From assembly GCF_000757825.1 (NCBI RefSeq), contig NZ_CP009451.1:4774001-4838000 (forward strand): a stretch of DNA of 64,000 nt. The letters are read 5' to 3'. How positions within the stretch are numbered: the stretch's first letter is position 1; every line of letters begins with the position of its first letter. A model generated the notes under the pieces. It worked only from the letters and a program-made list of their open reading frames with translations, searched no databases and was not told where the DNA came from. Shown one piece after another: positions 1 through 7,737 of the stretch. The translations under genes and the position numbers were made by a program. This DNA is from Cedecea neteri (lineage in GTDB: Bacteria; Pseudomonadota; Gammaproteobacteria; Enterobacterales; Enterobacteriaceae).

Positions 1-1
1 A

Positions 2-1033
2 AACGTTGCCAGGCGGGAAATTGAAACCCAGACACCAACGCGTGAATTAAAGAGCATCGCTACTCAAACTGAGGGTGCGACTGAAACGGAAACTGTTAAC
101 GATGCGAGCCCTGGTCCTGAGCCCAAAGTTCAGCAACAGCCAACCATTGTGGTTGAACAAAACAGGCTGAAGACGGCGTTCGGCGGCGAGGCGTCCAAAA
201 TGCAGCATGCGCAAAATTTGGAAGCGGACAACGTCGATGGCGTCGTGCTGCGCGAGAAAAATGAGCCATCCGGCCGCACTTCTTTATCAAGCGGTGATTT
301 TATTTACACCACCACGCGCAACATCGATCCGTTGAATCGCAGAACTTCAACGCCGAAGCATTTTATACCCCTTGGGCCAGAGACTACACCTGAGCGGGCA
401 AGCGCAAAAGTCGTAACGCTGGCGGATAAGTTTGAAGCTTTGAATCAAAGGGCTCCTTCAGCCTTCGCTCACCTGGATAAAAACGGTGCCGTGGCGTCTG
501 AAGAAGAAAAGGCAAAACTAACAGCGGATCATGACGTTGAGAAGAACTTAACGGATAGCCTGATAAGGCCTGAACCTGAACCCCCACTAAATCCTCAGGT
601 GCGCAGTGACGGTTCGGCGGCTAACAGGGCACCCGCAGGTGTCAAAACTGCCAATCCAGGCATGGATTCAACTGATGGCGGAATGCTTCGCAAGCATGGT
701 GAAGAGGTTAGCCGTAAATCTGCAGCTGATGGTTTCCAGCCAACGCGAATTAATGCTGCCGCCGTAAATATGCCCGGGAATAGGTTTAGCAACGAGTATG
801 TTTACACAACGGTACGCACTGTGAATTCATGGAACAGGGAGCCGAAGCCGGTGAGTTTCGTTCCTAAGGGTTCCCAATCTGACTTAGCCGAACTGGATGC
901 GGTGATTTCGAAGTTAAGGCCAAGAGATCAATCTGAATTCGATGCTCTGGAAAATAAGAGTGTTGAGCAGGACAAAGAAAAACTTCCTTTTCAGGAAAAG
1001 TTAGCGGAGTTCATAAGCCGACGCGAGCAATAG
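2..1033 (+). CDS. Putative type III secretion effector or translocator, 3' part
   Basis: The reading frame is open from base 2, so the gene begins before the window; about 343 residues are visible. I do not recognise the family. The protein is hydrophilic, rich in Pro, Glu, Lys and Thr, with no membrane segment or cysteine-based fold that I can see. It contains two copies of a module of roughly 24 residues (bases about 298-375 and 802-872) sharing the pattern Tyr-Thr-Thr-x-Arg, then Asn-Arg, then Phe-(Ile/Val)-Pro-x-Gly. It ends 10 bases before an acyl carrier protein gene. In SPI-1 and Ysa loci the gene before iacP/acpY encodes the SipA/YspA-class secreted protein, so by position this could be that protein. 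That is inference; no SipA actin-binding signature was recognised. Confidence 0.5.
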   Translation, partial: NVARREIETQTPTRELKSIATQTEGATETETVNDASPGPEPKVQQQPTIVVEQNRLKTAFGGEASKMQHAQNLEADNVDGVVLREKNEPSGRTSLSSGDFIYTTTRNIDPLNRRTSTPKHFIPLGPETTPERASAKVVTLADKFEALNQRAPSAFAHLDKNGAVASEEEKAKLTADHDVEKNLTDSLIRPEPEPPLNPQVRSDGSAANRAPAGVKTANPGMDSTDGGMLRKHGEEVSRKSAADGFQPTRINAAAVNMPGNRFSNEYVYTTVRTVNSWNREPKPVSFVPKGSQSDLAELDAVISKLRPRDQSEFDALENKSVEQDKEKLPFQEKLAEFISRREQ

Positions 1034-1043
1034 GTTATTAACC

Positions 1044-1292
1044 ATGAATGAAACAGTGATTGATAAAACGGTAGCTTCGCTGGTGGCTAATCTCATTTAT
1101 CAGGTCAACGGCGTTCTACCAGGAAATATTAAACTGGAGGATAGTTTAATTACCGACCTGGCAATGGACTCCGTTGAGCTTATAGACCTCCTGATGCGAC
1201 TAGAAGAGATAGGTGTAACGATACCGGAGTCCGATATCAGTAGCAGCCTAACCGTTGCGGATATTATCCAGCGCGTGCAGGAAAGTGCATAA
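1044..1292 (+). CDS. Acyl carrier protein of a type III secretion locus (IacP/AcpY-like)
   Basis: This 82-residue protein has the size and acidic helical pattern of acyl carrier proteins. The phosphopantetheine-attachment serine is Ser43 in the motif Asp-Ser-Val-Glu-Leu, where housekeeping ACPs usually have Asp-Ser-Leu. It starts 10 bases after the upstream secreted-protein gene, so the two are probably co-transcribed. Fatty-acid-synthesis ACP normally lies in a fab cluster, which is absent here. A stand-alone ACP behind a secreted protein is typical of SPI-1 (iacP) and the Yersinia Ysa system (acpY), where it has been linked to effector secretion. Family assignment is firm; the T3SS role rests on context. 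Confidence 0.8.
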   Translation: MNETVIDKTVASLVANLIYQVNGVLPGNIKLEDSLITDLAMDSVELIDLLMRLEEIGVTIPESDISSSLTVADIIQRVQESA

Positions 1293-1357
1293 CGCAGTTC
1301 GTTCAATGTCGCCTGAACATGGGGAGTGCGACAGTAAATTAATAAGGAAACTATCTA

Positions 1358-2272
1358 ATGATTACAATGCCGATTCCGCCTGCTGAACTGTACCAGGCGA
1401 TGGCCAGCGCCAGTGCCAAAGCCGCCACGGCCGCAGGGAATGCCATGAATAGTGTCCAGCAGGGATTTCTTTCTTGCGTGACAAAAGTATACAACTCGCT
1501 GGTAGCGATGAAAGATGCGGTCATTGCAGGTTTCCATCGCCTTAGTGAGAGGATGAGTCCCTCGGCTACTGACGCTCCTGCGTCAACATCTCCTGCGTCA
1601 ACATCTCCTGTGTCAACGCCGCCTGTGGCTACGCTTAATCCTATCTCGGGAGCCGACACGAGGATATTCTGTCAGGAGTTAGTGCGGAAAATGGAAGCTG
1701 ACCCTGGCTCTATAAATGGTATGTTTCGACAGAGTCCAGCGATCAAACTTAGCGAATTTAATCAGCGTTTGACCGACCAGACTGCATTTCTGGAGGCGAT
1801 CAAAAGTGATGAAGTTAACAATGTTGAAGCAGGTTTTTTGATTAAGCAATGGATGGGGCAAACGCTGGCGGATAATAAATTTTCTCCTGAAGAGCGCAGG
1901 GCGCTGATGGCCAGCAAGGATAATAAAGCCGAAGTGAATAAAATTTTTGAAAGTAAATTTAATTCAGCTGATGCTAACGGCCGGGAGAATAAAGATAAAT
2001 TTATTTCGCTACTTTCTGTCATGCGTTCATATAAAGAAATATCTTTAGCAAACATCAATATGGAGAGCCGTCAACACGACCCTAGCGTTGTTGGGATTAT
2101 GGGTATCGCACAAACATTTGATTTGGATGTAAATCTAATGCTTGCCACAACCCCTGCAGAGATTGCGATGCGTAACAAAGAAAAAGATGAGGCATTGACG
2201 GCATTTACGGCGCTGTTGGACCATTGCCCTCCGGGCGTGCCGCCGAAACCGGTCTTTATGCGCGCCAACTAA
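1358..2272 (+). CDS. Uncharacterised protein, candidate type III effector
   Basis: A 304-residue protein I do not recognise. The ATG at 1358 follows AAGGAA at a good distance. The first 65 residues are Ala/Ser-rich and probably helical. A low-complexity linker at residues about 70-92 (Ala-Ser-Thr-Ser-Pro type) is encoded by three 15-base tandem repeats at 1576-1620. The remaining 200 residues look globular and polar, without transmembrane helices or a signal peptide. A polar N-terminus, flexible linker and globular C-terminus, next to a T3SS-type ACP gene, fit a secreted effector, but no catalytic motif is evident. It is followed by a terminator at 2297-2319, so it closes the ACP transcription unit. 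Confidence 0.5.
   Translation: MITMPIPPAELYQAMASASAKAATAAGNAMNSVQQGFLSCVTKVYNSLVAMKDAVIAGFHRLSERMSPSATDAPASTSPASTSPVSTPPVATLNPISGADTRIFCQELVRKMEADPGSINGMFRQSPAIKLSEFNQRLTDQTAFLEAIKSDEVNNVEAGFLIKQWMGQTLADNKFSPEERRALMASKDNKAEVNKIFESKFNSADANGRENKDKFISLLSVMRSYKEISLANINMESRQHDPSVVGIMGIAQTFDLDVNLMLATTPAEIAMRNKEKDEALTAFTALLDHCPPGVPPKPVFMRAN
1576..1620 (+). repeat. Three 15-bp in-frame tandem repeats
   Basis: Three consecutive 15-base units encode a Ser-Pro-(Ala/Val)-Ser-Thr type linker inside the 1358-2272 gene. The first two units are identical; the third differs at three positions. Such repeats can change length by slippage without breaking the frame. Confidence 0.85.
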
Positions 2273-2296
2273 TCCCCCCGCTCTGTCAGCATACTC

Positions 2297-2319
2297 AAGG
2301 CCTGCTTAGCAGGCCTTTT
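2297..2319 (+). terminator. Rho-independent terminator after the candidate effector gene
   Basis: A 10-base stem (AAGGCCTGCT / AGCAGGCCTT) with almost no loop is followed by TTTT. It lies 24 bases after the stop codon of the 1358-2272 gene and ahead of the LuxR-type gene, separating the two. Confidence 0.8.
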
Positions 2320-2353
2320 AATTAAATATTTCAGCTTGAGAACGGATGGTGTT

Positions 2354-2848
2354 GTGCAGATTTATTCCTGCGATAATTATTTTATTCTTGGTGTACGTTC
2401 ATTAATTGAAAAACTTGATATCAGTAATTCCTCCGGAATGATAGTTTTTGATGCGGGCAGCGAGTACGTCTATATTTTCCATGGTGATAAATTACGCCAT
2501 GCAGATATCAATGATTCATTCAGCGCTCTGGTATATTGCAGCCATGCCTTTTTAAGCAAAAATGCTACTCTCAACGCATATGCCAGTCGCCTTCAAGCGA
2601 GTCCTGAAAAGGACTTCGATGACGAGACAATGGCTATTTTGACCCGCAGAGAAGAGATGATAATTAAGGCGTTATACAAAGTCTCTAACCGTAAGCATCT
2701 TGCCGAGATGTTTAGCATCAGCGAAAAGACCGTTAGCACGCATACGAGAAGAGGGTTACATAAGCTAGGCGTGAAAAATACCAATACGCTACACCGTATT
2801 CTTCAAGCCTGGCAGGCTGTATTACCGGCAATTCTTCCGGACTCGTAA
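2354..2848 (+). CDS. LuxR/GerE-family regulator with degenerate receiver
   Basis: The C-terminal third is a LuxR-type helix-turn-helix: a 'LTRREE' start near residue 101, then the recognition region with 'SISEKTVSTHTRRG' about 30 residues on. The N-terminal 95 residues resemble a shrunken response-regulator receiver, with 'VRSLIE' and 'IVFDAG' in plausible positions but no clear acidic pocket. This architecture is like RcsA, BglJ or EcpR, which act without phosphorylation. I chose GTG at 2354 because GGA lies seven bases upstream; an in-frame TTG at 2336 has no ribosome-binding site. Position beside T3SS-type genes suggests a local regulator of the island, which is inference. Confidence 0.7.
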   Translation: MQIYSCDNYFILGVRSLIEKLDISNSSGMIVFDAGSEYVYIFHGDKLRHADINDSFSALVYCSHAFLSKNATLNAYASRLQASPEKDFDDETMAILTRREEMIIKALYKVSNRKHLAEMFSISEKTVSTHTRRGLHKLGVKNTNTLHRILQAWQAVLPAILPDS

Positions 2849-2871
2849 TTGTAAAATCCGTCGCATTCATA

Positions 2872-2904
2872 AAATAATCCACGCCGGGGCGTGGATTATT
2901 TTTA
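2872..2904 (+). terminator. Terminator after the LuxR-type gene
   Basis: A long inverted repeat (AATAATCCACGCC / GGCGTGGATTATT) followed by TTTTAT lies 24 bases after the stop codon. The A-rich left flank means it could also act on the minus strand, where it would sit beyond the end of the kinase gene. Confidence 0.8.
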
Positions 2905-3015
2905 TATATTATTTCTGCAAGCAATAACTTTTCTTCATGATCATACCATCATTTGATATATATTTGATTTTAAGGTTTTTTATGGATGAAGATATGAGGT
3001 TTTCATGGGTGCAAT

Positions 3016-3894
3016 TTAAAGCCCTGCTTTTGATAGTGTTTTAATATTTATTTTTCTTGTGGGGCTATCTTTCCCAAGCATATCATCCAGTTGTGCAATG
3101 CATGAATGATATTCTTTCTTGATTTCATTTGGAATGTATCTGAACCCACCTTTAATATAGTCGGAGATTATGTTTTTTTTCACTTCATCGTCAATACATT
3201 CTAATGTATCACGCTTAAATACAAGTCCGAAATCTATGGGTTCCACGGTGCCTATTGACGTTTTCAAAAAGTTAGATGGTTTTGCATCACCCATAAAAAA
3301 TCCATTTTTAAATAGATCGTTGACGCCTGTTAGTGTGTCCTGGAAATTTGGAGTCTTGCCGTTGATGAATGGCATTTCAATACGTTTTTCTACTATAGTG
3401 GCTGGTTTTTTAAAACTCTGTATTTTTATATGATATTCATTGCACATATTTGCTTCATGAAAAATTTCATTTACTGTTAAGTTTTTCGTTTTCTTTAGAA
3501 TAGATTCACCATCTTTATATACAGTTCCTCTTGATCCCTTACCCAATAATTGCTTCTCATCATCAGGAATGTAATTTGTTTTTAATAATTTTTTAGCATT
3601 GACTTCCCAGGAGTGAATTTGAGAGTTGATAAATGAATCATCTTTGAAAGATTTAATGGTTTTTATTTCCTTGATTAATTTTGAAACCTCTCTGTAATTT
3701 ACATTGGTACTGCAAGGGGTACCTCGGATTATAAATTCAGCCTCTCTATTTTTAAATTCATACTGAGTGTTTACTATACTCACTAACTTTTCCAACGACT
3801 TGTTAGATAGCGATGTATTGTTTGTTTTTTTATTAATGGCACTTTGTAAATTATCAGAGTGAATATTTATTTTTTCTTTAAAGAAACTAATCAT
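3016..3894 (-). CDS. NleH/OspG-like type III effector protein kinase
   Basis: This 292-residue protein has a minimal eukaryotic-like kinase core. A glycine loop 'LGKGSRGTV' is at residues 117-125, the ATP lysine is Lys134 or Lys135, and a candidate helix-C glutamate is Glu147. The catalytic loop 'GDAKPSNF' at 202-209 supplies Asp203, Lys205 and Asn208, and DFG is at 221-223. Only about 70 residues follow DFG, so the C-lobe is short, as in the OspG/NleH effectors that bind host ubiquitin-conjugating enzymes or block NF-kB signalling. The N-terminal 110 residues would carry secretion information. The ATG at 3894 has AGGTG upstream. The gene is markedly AT-rich against the ychF backbone, pointing to horizontal transfer. 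Host target is unknown. Confidence 0.75.
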   Translation of the reverse strand: MISFFKEKINIHSDNLQSAINKKTNNTSLSNKSLEKLVSIVNTQYEFKNREAEFIIRGTPCSTNVNYREVSKLIKEIKTIKSFKDDSFINSQIHSWEVNAKKLLKTNYIPDDEKQLLGKGSRGTVYKDGESILKKTKNLTVNEIFHEANMCNEYHIKIQSFKKPATIVEKRIEMPFINGKTPNFQDTLTGVNDLFKNGFFMGDAKPSNFLKTSIGTVEPIDFGLVFKRDTLECIDDEVKKNIISDYIKGGFRYIPNEIKKEYHSCIAQLDDMLGKDSPTRKINIKTLSKAGL

Positions 3895-3977
3895 ATTAAT
3901 ATCACCTAATCATAGGTTTAGTGAATGGGAAGGATGTTAGCTTCCACCCATGATAATGGTTTTTTCGTAGATTTCTT

Positions 3978-4061
3978 TCAAAAAAGAGGAATATCAAGTG
4001 CGGGCACAGCCGCTATATCAATTACCACTTGATTAAAAAATGTACTCACCTGCATACTCAT
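3978..4061 (-). other. Small reading frame upstream of the kinase gene, possibly frameshifted
   Basis: A 27-codon frame starts with ATG at 4061 (or 4055) and ends with TGA at 3978-3980. The stop follows immediately on a run of six T on the coding strand. One extra T there would join the frame to an adjacent one ending at 3937, giving about 41 residues and finishing about 40 bases before the kinase start. No strong ribosome-binding site is seen. It could be a broken short gene, a slippage product or chance. I do not recognise the peptide. Confidence 0.25.
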
Positions 4062-4104
4062 ATTTGATTGCGCTTCTACGAAACTGCCTGAGACGCTATG
4101 AAAT

Positions 4105-4132
4105 GAAAAAAATCCACGCAATTGCGTGGATT
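4105..4132 (-). terminator. Terminator of ychF
   Basis: The inverted repeat AATCCACGCA / TGCGTGGATT is followed on the minus strand by a run of T (the A run at 4105-4110). It lies about 60 bases beyond the ychF stop codon and marks the boundary between the conserved backbone and the T3SS-type block. Confidence 0.8.
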
Positions 4133-4192
4133 CTATAGGATTTTGCCGTTGTTATGAGATTCAGTGAAACCTCATGAGACAGCAGATTTTAT

Positions 4193-5284
4193 TTAGACGT
4201 TGAACAAGAAGTTCATCACGTCGCCGTCTTTCACAACGTAGTCTTTACCTTCGGCGCGCATTTTGCCGGCTTCTTTCGCGCCTTGCTCGCCTTTGTAGGT
4301 AATGAAGTCTTCATAGGCGATGGTCTGCGCGCGGATGAAGCCTTTTTCGAAGTCGGTGTGGATTTTACCCGCGGCCTGTGGGGCGGTAGCACCGACAGGG
4401 ATGGTCCACGCACGCACTTCTTTCACGCCAGCGGTGAAGTAAGTTTGCAGGTTCAGCAGCTCGTAGCCTGCGCGGATCACGCGGTTCAGGCCAGGCTCTT
4501 CCAGACCCAGCTCGGCCATGAACTCGTCACGGTCAGCGTCGTCCAGCTCGGCGATGTCGGATTCTACCGCAGCACACACGGCAACCACGACGGAACCTTC
4601 GCCTGCGGCAATTTCGCGAACTTTATCGAGGTACGGGTTATTTTCAAAACCGTCTTCGTTAACGTTGGCGATGTACATGGTTGGCTTCAGGGTCAGGAAG
4701 CTCAGGTATTTGATGGCGGCTTTATCTTCTTCGGTCAGGTTCAGCGCGCGCAGCATACCGGCGTTTTCCAGCTGTGGCAGGCATTTTTCCAGCGCGGCCA
4801 GCTCGGCTTTAGCGTCTTTGTCGCCGCCTTTGGCCTTCTTCTGCACGCGGTGAATAGCGCGTTCACAGGTATCCAGGTCAGACAGTGCCAGCTCGGTGTT
4901 GATAACTTCAATATCGTCAGCCGGATCCACTTTATTATTTACGTGGATGATGTTGTCGTTTTCAAAGCAGCGCACCACGTGGCCGATAGCTTCGGTTTCA
5001 CGGATGTTGGTCAGGAACTGGTTGCCCAGGCCTTCACCTTTAGACGCGCCTTTTACCAGGCCAGCGATGTCCACGAACTCCATGGTGGTCGGCAGAATAC
5101 GCTGCGGTTTAACGATTTCGGCCAGCTTGTCCAGACGCGGGTCCGGCATAGGTACAACGCCCGTGTTCGGCTCGATGGTACAGAACGGGAAGTTAGCCGC
5201 TTCAATACCCGCTTTGGTCAGCGCGTTGAACAGAGTGGATTTACCAACGTTCGGCAAGCCGACGATACCGCATTTGAATCCCAT
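4193..5284 (-). CDS. ychF: YchF/OLA1-family P-loop ATPase
   Basis: This 363-residue protein has a P-loop 'GLPNVGKST' at residues 8-16. Where GTPases carry NKxD it has 'NVNE', which explains the ATP preference known for this family. A coiled-coil insert and a C-terminal TGS domain follow. YchF binds ribosomes and affects translation of leaderless messages and the oxidative stress response. It lies just before pth on the same strand, the usual enterobacterial pair, with 139 bases between them. Length equals the E. coli protein. Confidence 0.97.
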   Translation of the reverse strand: MGFKCGIVGLPNVGKSTLFNALTKAGIEAANFPFCTIEPNTGVVPMPDPRLDKLAEIVKPQRILPTTMEFVDIAGLVKGASKGEGLGNQFLTNIRETEAIGHVVRCFENDNIIHVNNKVDPADDIEVINTELALSDLDTCERAIHRVQKKAKGGDKDAKAELAALEKCLPQLENAGMLRALNLTEEDKAAIKYLSFLTLKPTMYIANVNEDGFENNPYLDKVREIAAGEGSVVVAVCAAVESDIAELDDADRDEFMAELGLEEPGLNRVIRAGYELLNLQTYFTAGVKEVRAWTIPVGATAPQAAGKIHTDFEKGFIRAQTIAYEDFITYKGEQGAKEAGKMRAEGKDYVVKDGDVMNFLFNV

Positions 5285-5423
5285 GGTTTAAATCACCTTA
5301 ATTGCTTGATAATCAATGAATTTTAACGTTTTCATTGAAAAAATGTAGATAACTTTGCGCATTATACACTTAAACCGCCGTCAGCGGGCGCGGAAATCCT
5401 TTCCAGCAGGGCGGAAGAACGGA

Positions 5424-6008
5424 TTATTGTGCTTTAAAGGCGTGCAGACGATTGGTCGCTTTTGTCAGACCTTCTTTCAGCCATACCTCGGTGCAGCGCG
5501 CCGCTTCGTCCACGGCATCGTCAATCAGCTTCTGTTCGCTGACCGGCGGTTTACCGAGCACGAAGCCGACAACTTTGTTTTTATCGCCCGGATGACCGAT
5601 CCCGACGCGTAACCGATGAAAGTTCGGGTTATTACCCAGTTTGCTGATGATATCTTTCAGGCCGTTATGCCCGCCGTGGCCGCCGCCAAGCTTGAATTTC
5701 GCGACGCCCGGAGGCAAATCCAGCTCGTCGTGCGCAACCAGAATTTCATCCGGCGCGATGCGGAAGAAGGTGGCCATGGCCGCGACAGCTTTCCCGCTGA
5801 GGTTCATAAACGTGGTCGGAACCAGCAGCCGGACGTCTTCACCGCCGAGGTTAATCCGGGCGGTATAGCCAAAAAACTTCGCTTCTTCTTTCAGCGACTG
5901 GTTATGGCGCTCGGCCAGTAAATCCACATACCAGGCCCCGGCGTTATGGCGGGTCGCGGCGTATTCAGCGCCTGGGTTAGCCAGGCCGACAATTAATTTG
6001 ATGCTCAC
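5424..6008 (-). CDS. pth: Peptidyl-tRNA hydrolase
   Basis: This 194-residue cytosolic enzyme cleaves the ester bond of peptidyl-tRNAs that drop off the ribosome, recycling tRNA. The N-terminal '[10 protein letters not shown]' and the following '[11 protein letters not shown]' contain the conserved Asn and the catalytic His, and 'FMNLSGKAV' and 'HDELDL' hold further active-site residues (Asn and Asp). It is transcribed ahead of ychF. The gene is divergent from ychH across 274 bases. Confidence 0.97.
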   Translation of the reverse strand: MSIKLIVGLANPGAEYAATRHNAGAWYVDLLAERHNQSLKEEAKFFGYTARINLGGEDVRLLVPTTFMNLSGKAVAAMATFFRIAPDEILVAHDELDLPPGVAKFKLGGGHGGHNGLKDIISKLGNNPNFHRLRVGIGHPGDKNKVVGFVLGKPPVSEQKLIDDAVDEAARCTEVWLKEGLTKATNRLHAFKAQ

Positions 6009-6282
6009 GTTTAAATTCCTGAAAACCGTTCACAGCGGCGTAGTTTACTGCGCGACGGCGGCGTTGACAAAGCGCAATCCCCGCGCCGACACATTCTTGA
6101 ATAGTTGACGATCTGAACCATTAGAATTTCAAGTAACTCAGGCGCTTATTTGTAAACTTTTGTAGAGCTTTCGTTCGTAATTGTGATCGCCCACGCACAT
6201 GCTCTTTAGGGGCATTGTCTATACTTTAGTCACAAGGAAAGGGGATGTTCCCCACCGACCCGTATACTTGCGGAGGTGACAT

Positions 6283-6561
6283 ATGAAACGCAGAAACGCT
6301 TCGTTACTCGGTAATGTCCTCATGGGATTGGGACTGGTTGTGATGGTGGTCGGCGTGGGCTATTCGGTTCTGAACCAGCTCCCGCAGCTAAATTTGCCTC
6401 AATTTTTCGCCCACGGTGCAGTGATGAGCATTTTCGTCGGGGCCGTACTTTGGCTCGCTGGGGCACGTATCGGCGGGCGCGAGCAGGTTTGTGACCGTTA
6501 CTGGTGGGTTCGCCACTACGACAAGCGCTGCCGCCGGGATGAGCATCATCGCCACAGCTAA
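6283..6561 (+). CDS. ychH: YchH-family stress-associated membrane protein
   Basis: A 92-residue protein with two predicted membrane helices (about residues 10-30 and 42-62) and a short basic, Cys- and His-containing tail ending near 'HRHS'. It matches E. coli YchH in length and place, opposite pth. YchH has been linked to survival under stress, but its biochemical function is unknown. A GGAGGTGACAT ribosome-binding site directly precedes the ATG, and TATACT at about 6219 is a reasonable -10 box. Confidence 0.93.
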   Translation: MKRRNASLLGNVLMGLGLVVMVVGVGYSVLNQLPQLNLPQFFAHGAVMSIFVGAVLWLAGARIGGREQVCDRYWWVRHYDKRCRRDEHHRHS

Positions 6562-6580
6562 TATTTAGCAGATTCGAAGA

Positions 6581-6610
6581 AACGGCTCCTTTTCAGGGGC
6601 CGTTTTTTTT
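6581..6610 (+). terminator. Terminator after ychH
   Basis: The stem AACGGC(T)CC / GG(G)GCCGTT with a short T-rich loop, followed by eight T, ends the ychH transcript before the merR promoter. Confidence 0.9.
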
Positions 6611-6622
6611 ATGCTTACCGGG

Positions 6623-6653
6623 TTGACCCTCACGTAACGTGAGGCTGCAAACT
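6623..6653 (+). promoter_or_regulatory. MerR-type promoter with 19-bp spacer and palindromic operator
   Basis: TTGACC (6623-6628) and CAAACT (6648-6653) are separated by 19 bases. A perfect 17-base palindrome, CCTCACGTAACGTGAGG (6628-6644), sits between them. An over-long spacer with an operator inside it is the hallmark of promoters that MerR-family proteins activate by twisting DNA. It lies 31 bases before the merR-family start codon, so the gene is probably autoregulated. Confidence 0.85.
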
Positions 6654-6684
6654 CCCCCTCAGCAGAAGCCAAAAGGAGCAGGAC

Positions 6685-7737
6685 ATGTTGTTTAAAGTAG
6701 GCGAACTGGCAAAGCGCGCCGGTATCACGGTACGCACGCTACACCATTACGAAGCGATGGGCCTGCTGCTTCCTTCTGCCCGCACCGCCGCCGGTTACCG
6801 TTTGTATAACCGGCAGGACATCACCAGGCTGCACCATATTCAGGCGCTAAGCCGAATGGGGATGAGCCTGAACGAGGTGCGCGACTGTCTTGAGCGTCAG
6901 GCGCTGTCGCTCCAGGAGATCCTGGATTCGCAGATCTCAATGCTGGACGGCCAGCTGGCGGAAATTGCCGTGCTGCGCCAGCGCCTGGTTACGCTGCGGG
7001 AAACCCTTCGCAGCGGCGCAGAACCTGACCTCGAGGAATGGCTTACTACGCTGGAGTTAATGACGATGTACGATCGCTATTTTTCAAAAGAAGAGTTACA
7101 GCGCCTGCCTTTTGCGCAGGCTGACAGCCACCGTGACGATGAATGGAAGCAGCTTGTGGGGCAAGTTGCCGCGCTTTGCCAGCAGGGCGTATCGCCTGCC
7201 GATGTGCGGGCACAGCGGTTAGCAACGCAGTGGATGGAAATGCTGGAGCGCGACACGGCGGGTGAACCTGACTTTTTGGTTCGACTGAACAAAATGCATC
7301 AGGCCGAGCCTGACATGGCCCGGCAGACGGGGATCTCAGCGGAGATGACCGACTACGTGACCCGCGCATTTGGCCACGGCAAGCTGGATATTTACCGGCG
7401 TTACCTCAACGAGGAAGAGTTTGCTTTCACCAGCAGCCACTATTTCGACCGCATGCAGGAGTGGCCGCCGCTGGTGGCGGAGGTGCGAAAGGCTAATGCA
7501 CAGGGCGTGAAAGCTGACTCAGAGCAGGCGCAGCAGCTTGCTCGCCGCTGGCTGGAGCTGTTTCAGTCGTTTGCCGGGACTTCACCGCTGACACAGCAAA
7601 AATTCCGTGCCGCAATGGCTCAGGAGCCCGAACTGGTCAAAGGAACCTGGATGACGCCGGAGGTGCTGGCCTGGCTGCAGCAGGCGATTGGCGCTATGTT
7701 CCAAGCCGCTGGACTAAGAAATCAACCAGGCTCCTGA
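6685..7737 (+). CDS. MerR-family regulator with TipAS-like C-terminal region
   Basis: Residues 1-70 form a MerR winged helix ('VGELAKRAGITVRTLHHYEAMGLL', split by known helices), followed by a dimerising coiled coil at about 75-115. The long remaining part (to residue 350) has repeated helical segments with 'MYDRYFSKEEL' and 'HYFDRMQEWP', resembling TipA antibiotic-recognition domains, perhaps in two copies. TipAL-type regulators bind drugs and activate their own promoters. The operator-bearing promoter upstream fits that. The ligand is unknown. The last 44 bases overlap the 3' end of the convergent lysR-type gene. Confidence 0.85.
   Translation: MLFKVGELAKRAGITVRTLHHYEAMGLLLPSARTAAGYRLYNRQDITRLHHIQALSRMGMSLNEVRDCLERQALSLQEILDSQISMLDGQLAEIAVLRQRLVTLRETLRSGAEPDLEEWLTTLELMTMYDRYFSKEELQRLPFAQADSHRDDEWKQLVGQVAALCQQGVSPADVRAQRLATQWMEMLERDTAGEPDFLVRLNKMHQAEPDMARQTGISAEMTDYVTRAFGHGKLDIYRRYLNEEEFAFTSSHYFDRMQEWPPLVAEVRKANAQGVKADSEQAQQLARRWLELFQSFAGTSPLTQQKFRAAMAQEPELVKGTWMTPEVLAWLQQAIGAMFQAAGLRNQPGS

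Noticed and set aside
1576..1620. Short tandem repeats as a CRISPR or phase-variable switch
   Set aside because: Units are 15 bases, contiguous and in frame, so they change only linker length and have no spacers.
4283..5326. 347-codon frame antisense to ychF
   Set aside because: It lies opposite a highly conserved gene, is His/Phe/Val-skewed as expected for a complementary-strand shadow, and resembles no family.
6182..6199. CRP site upstream of ychH (TGTGA ... GCACA)
   Set aside because: The half-site spacing is two bases too long, or the right half matches only three of five bases; too weak to list.
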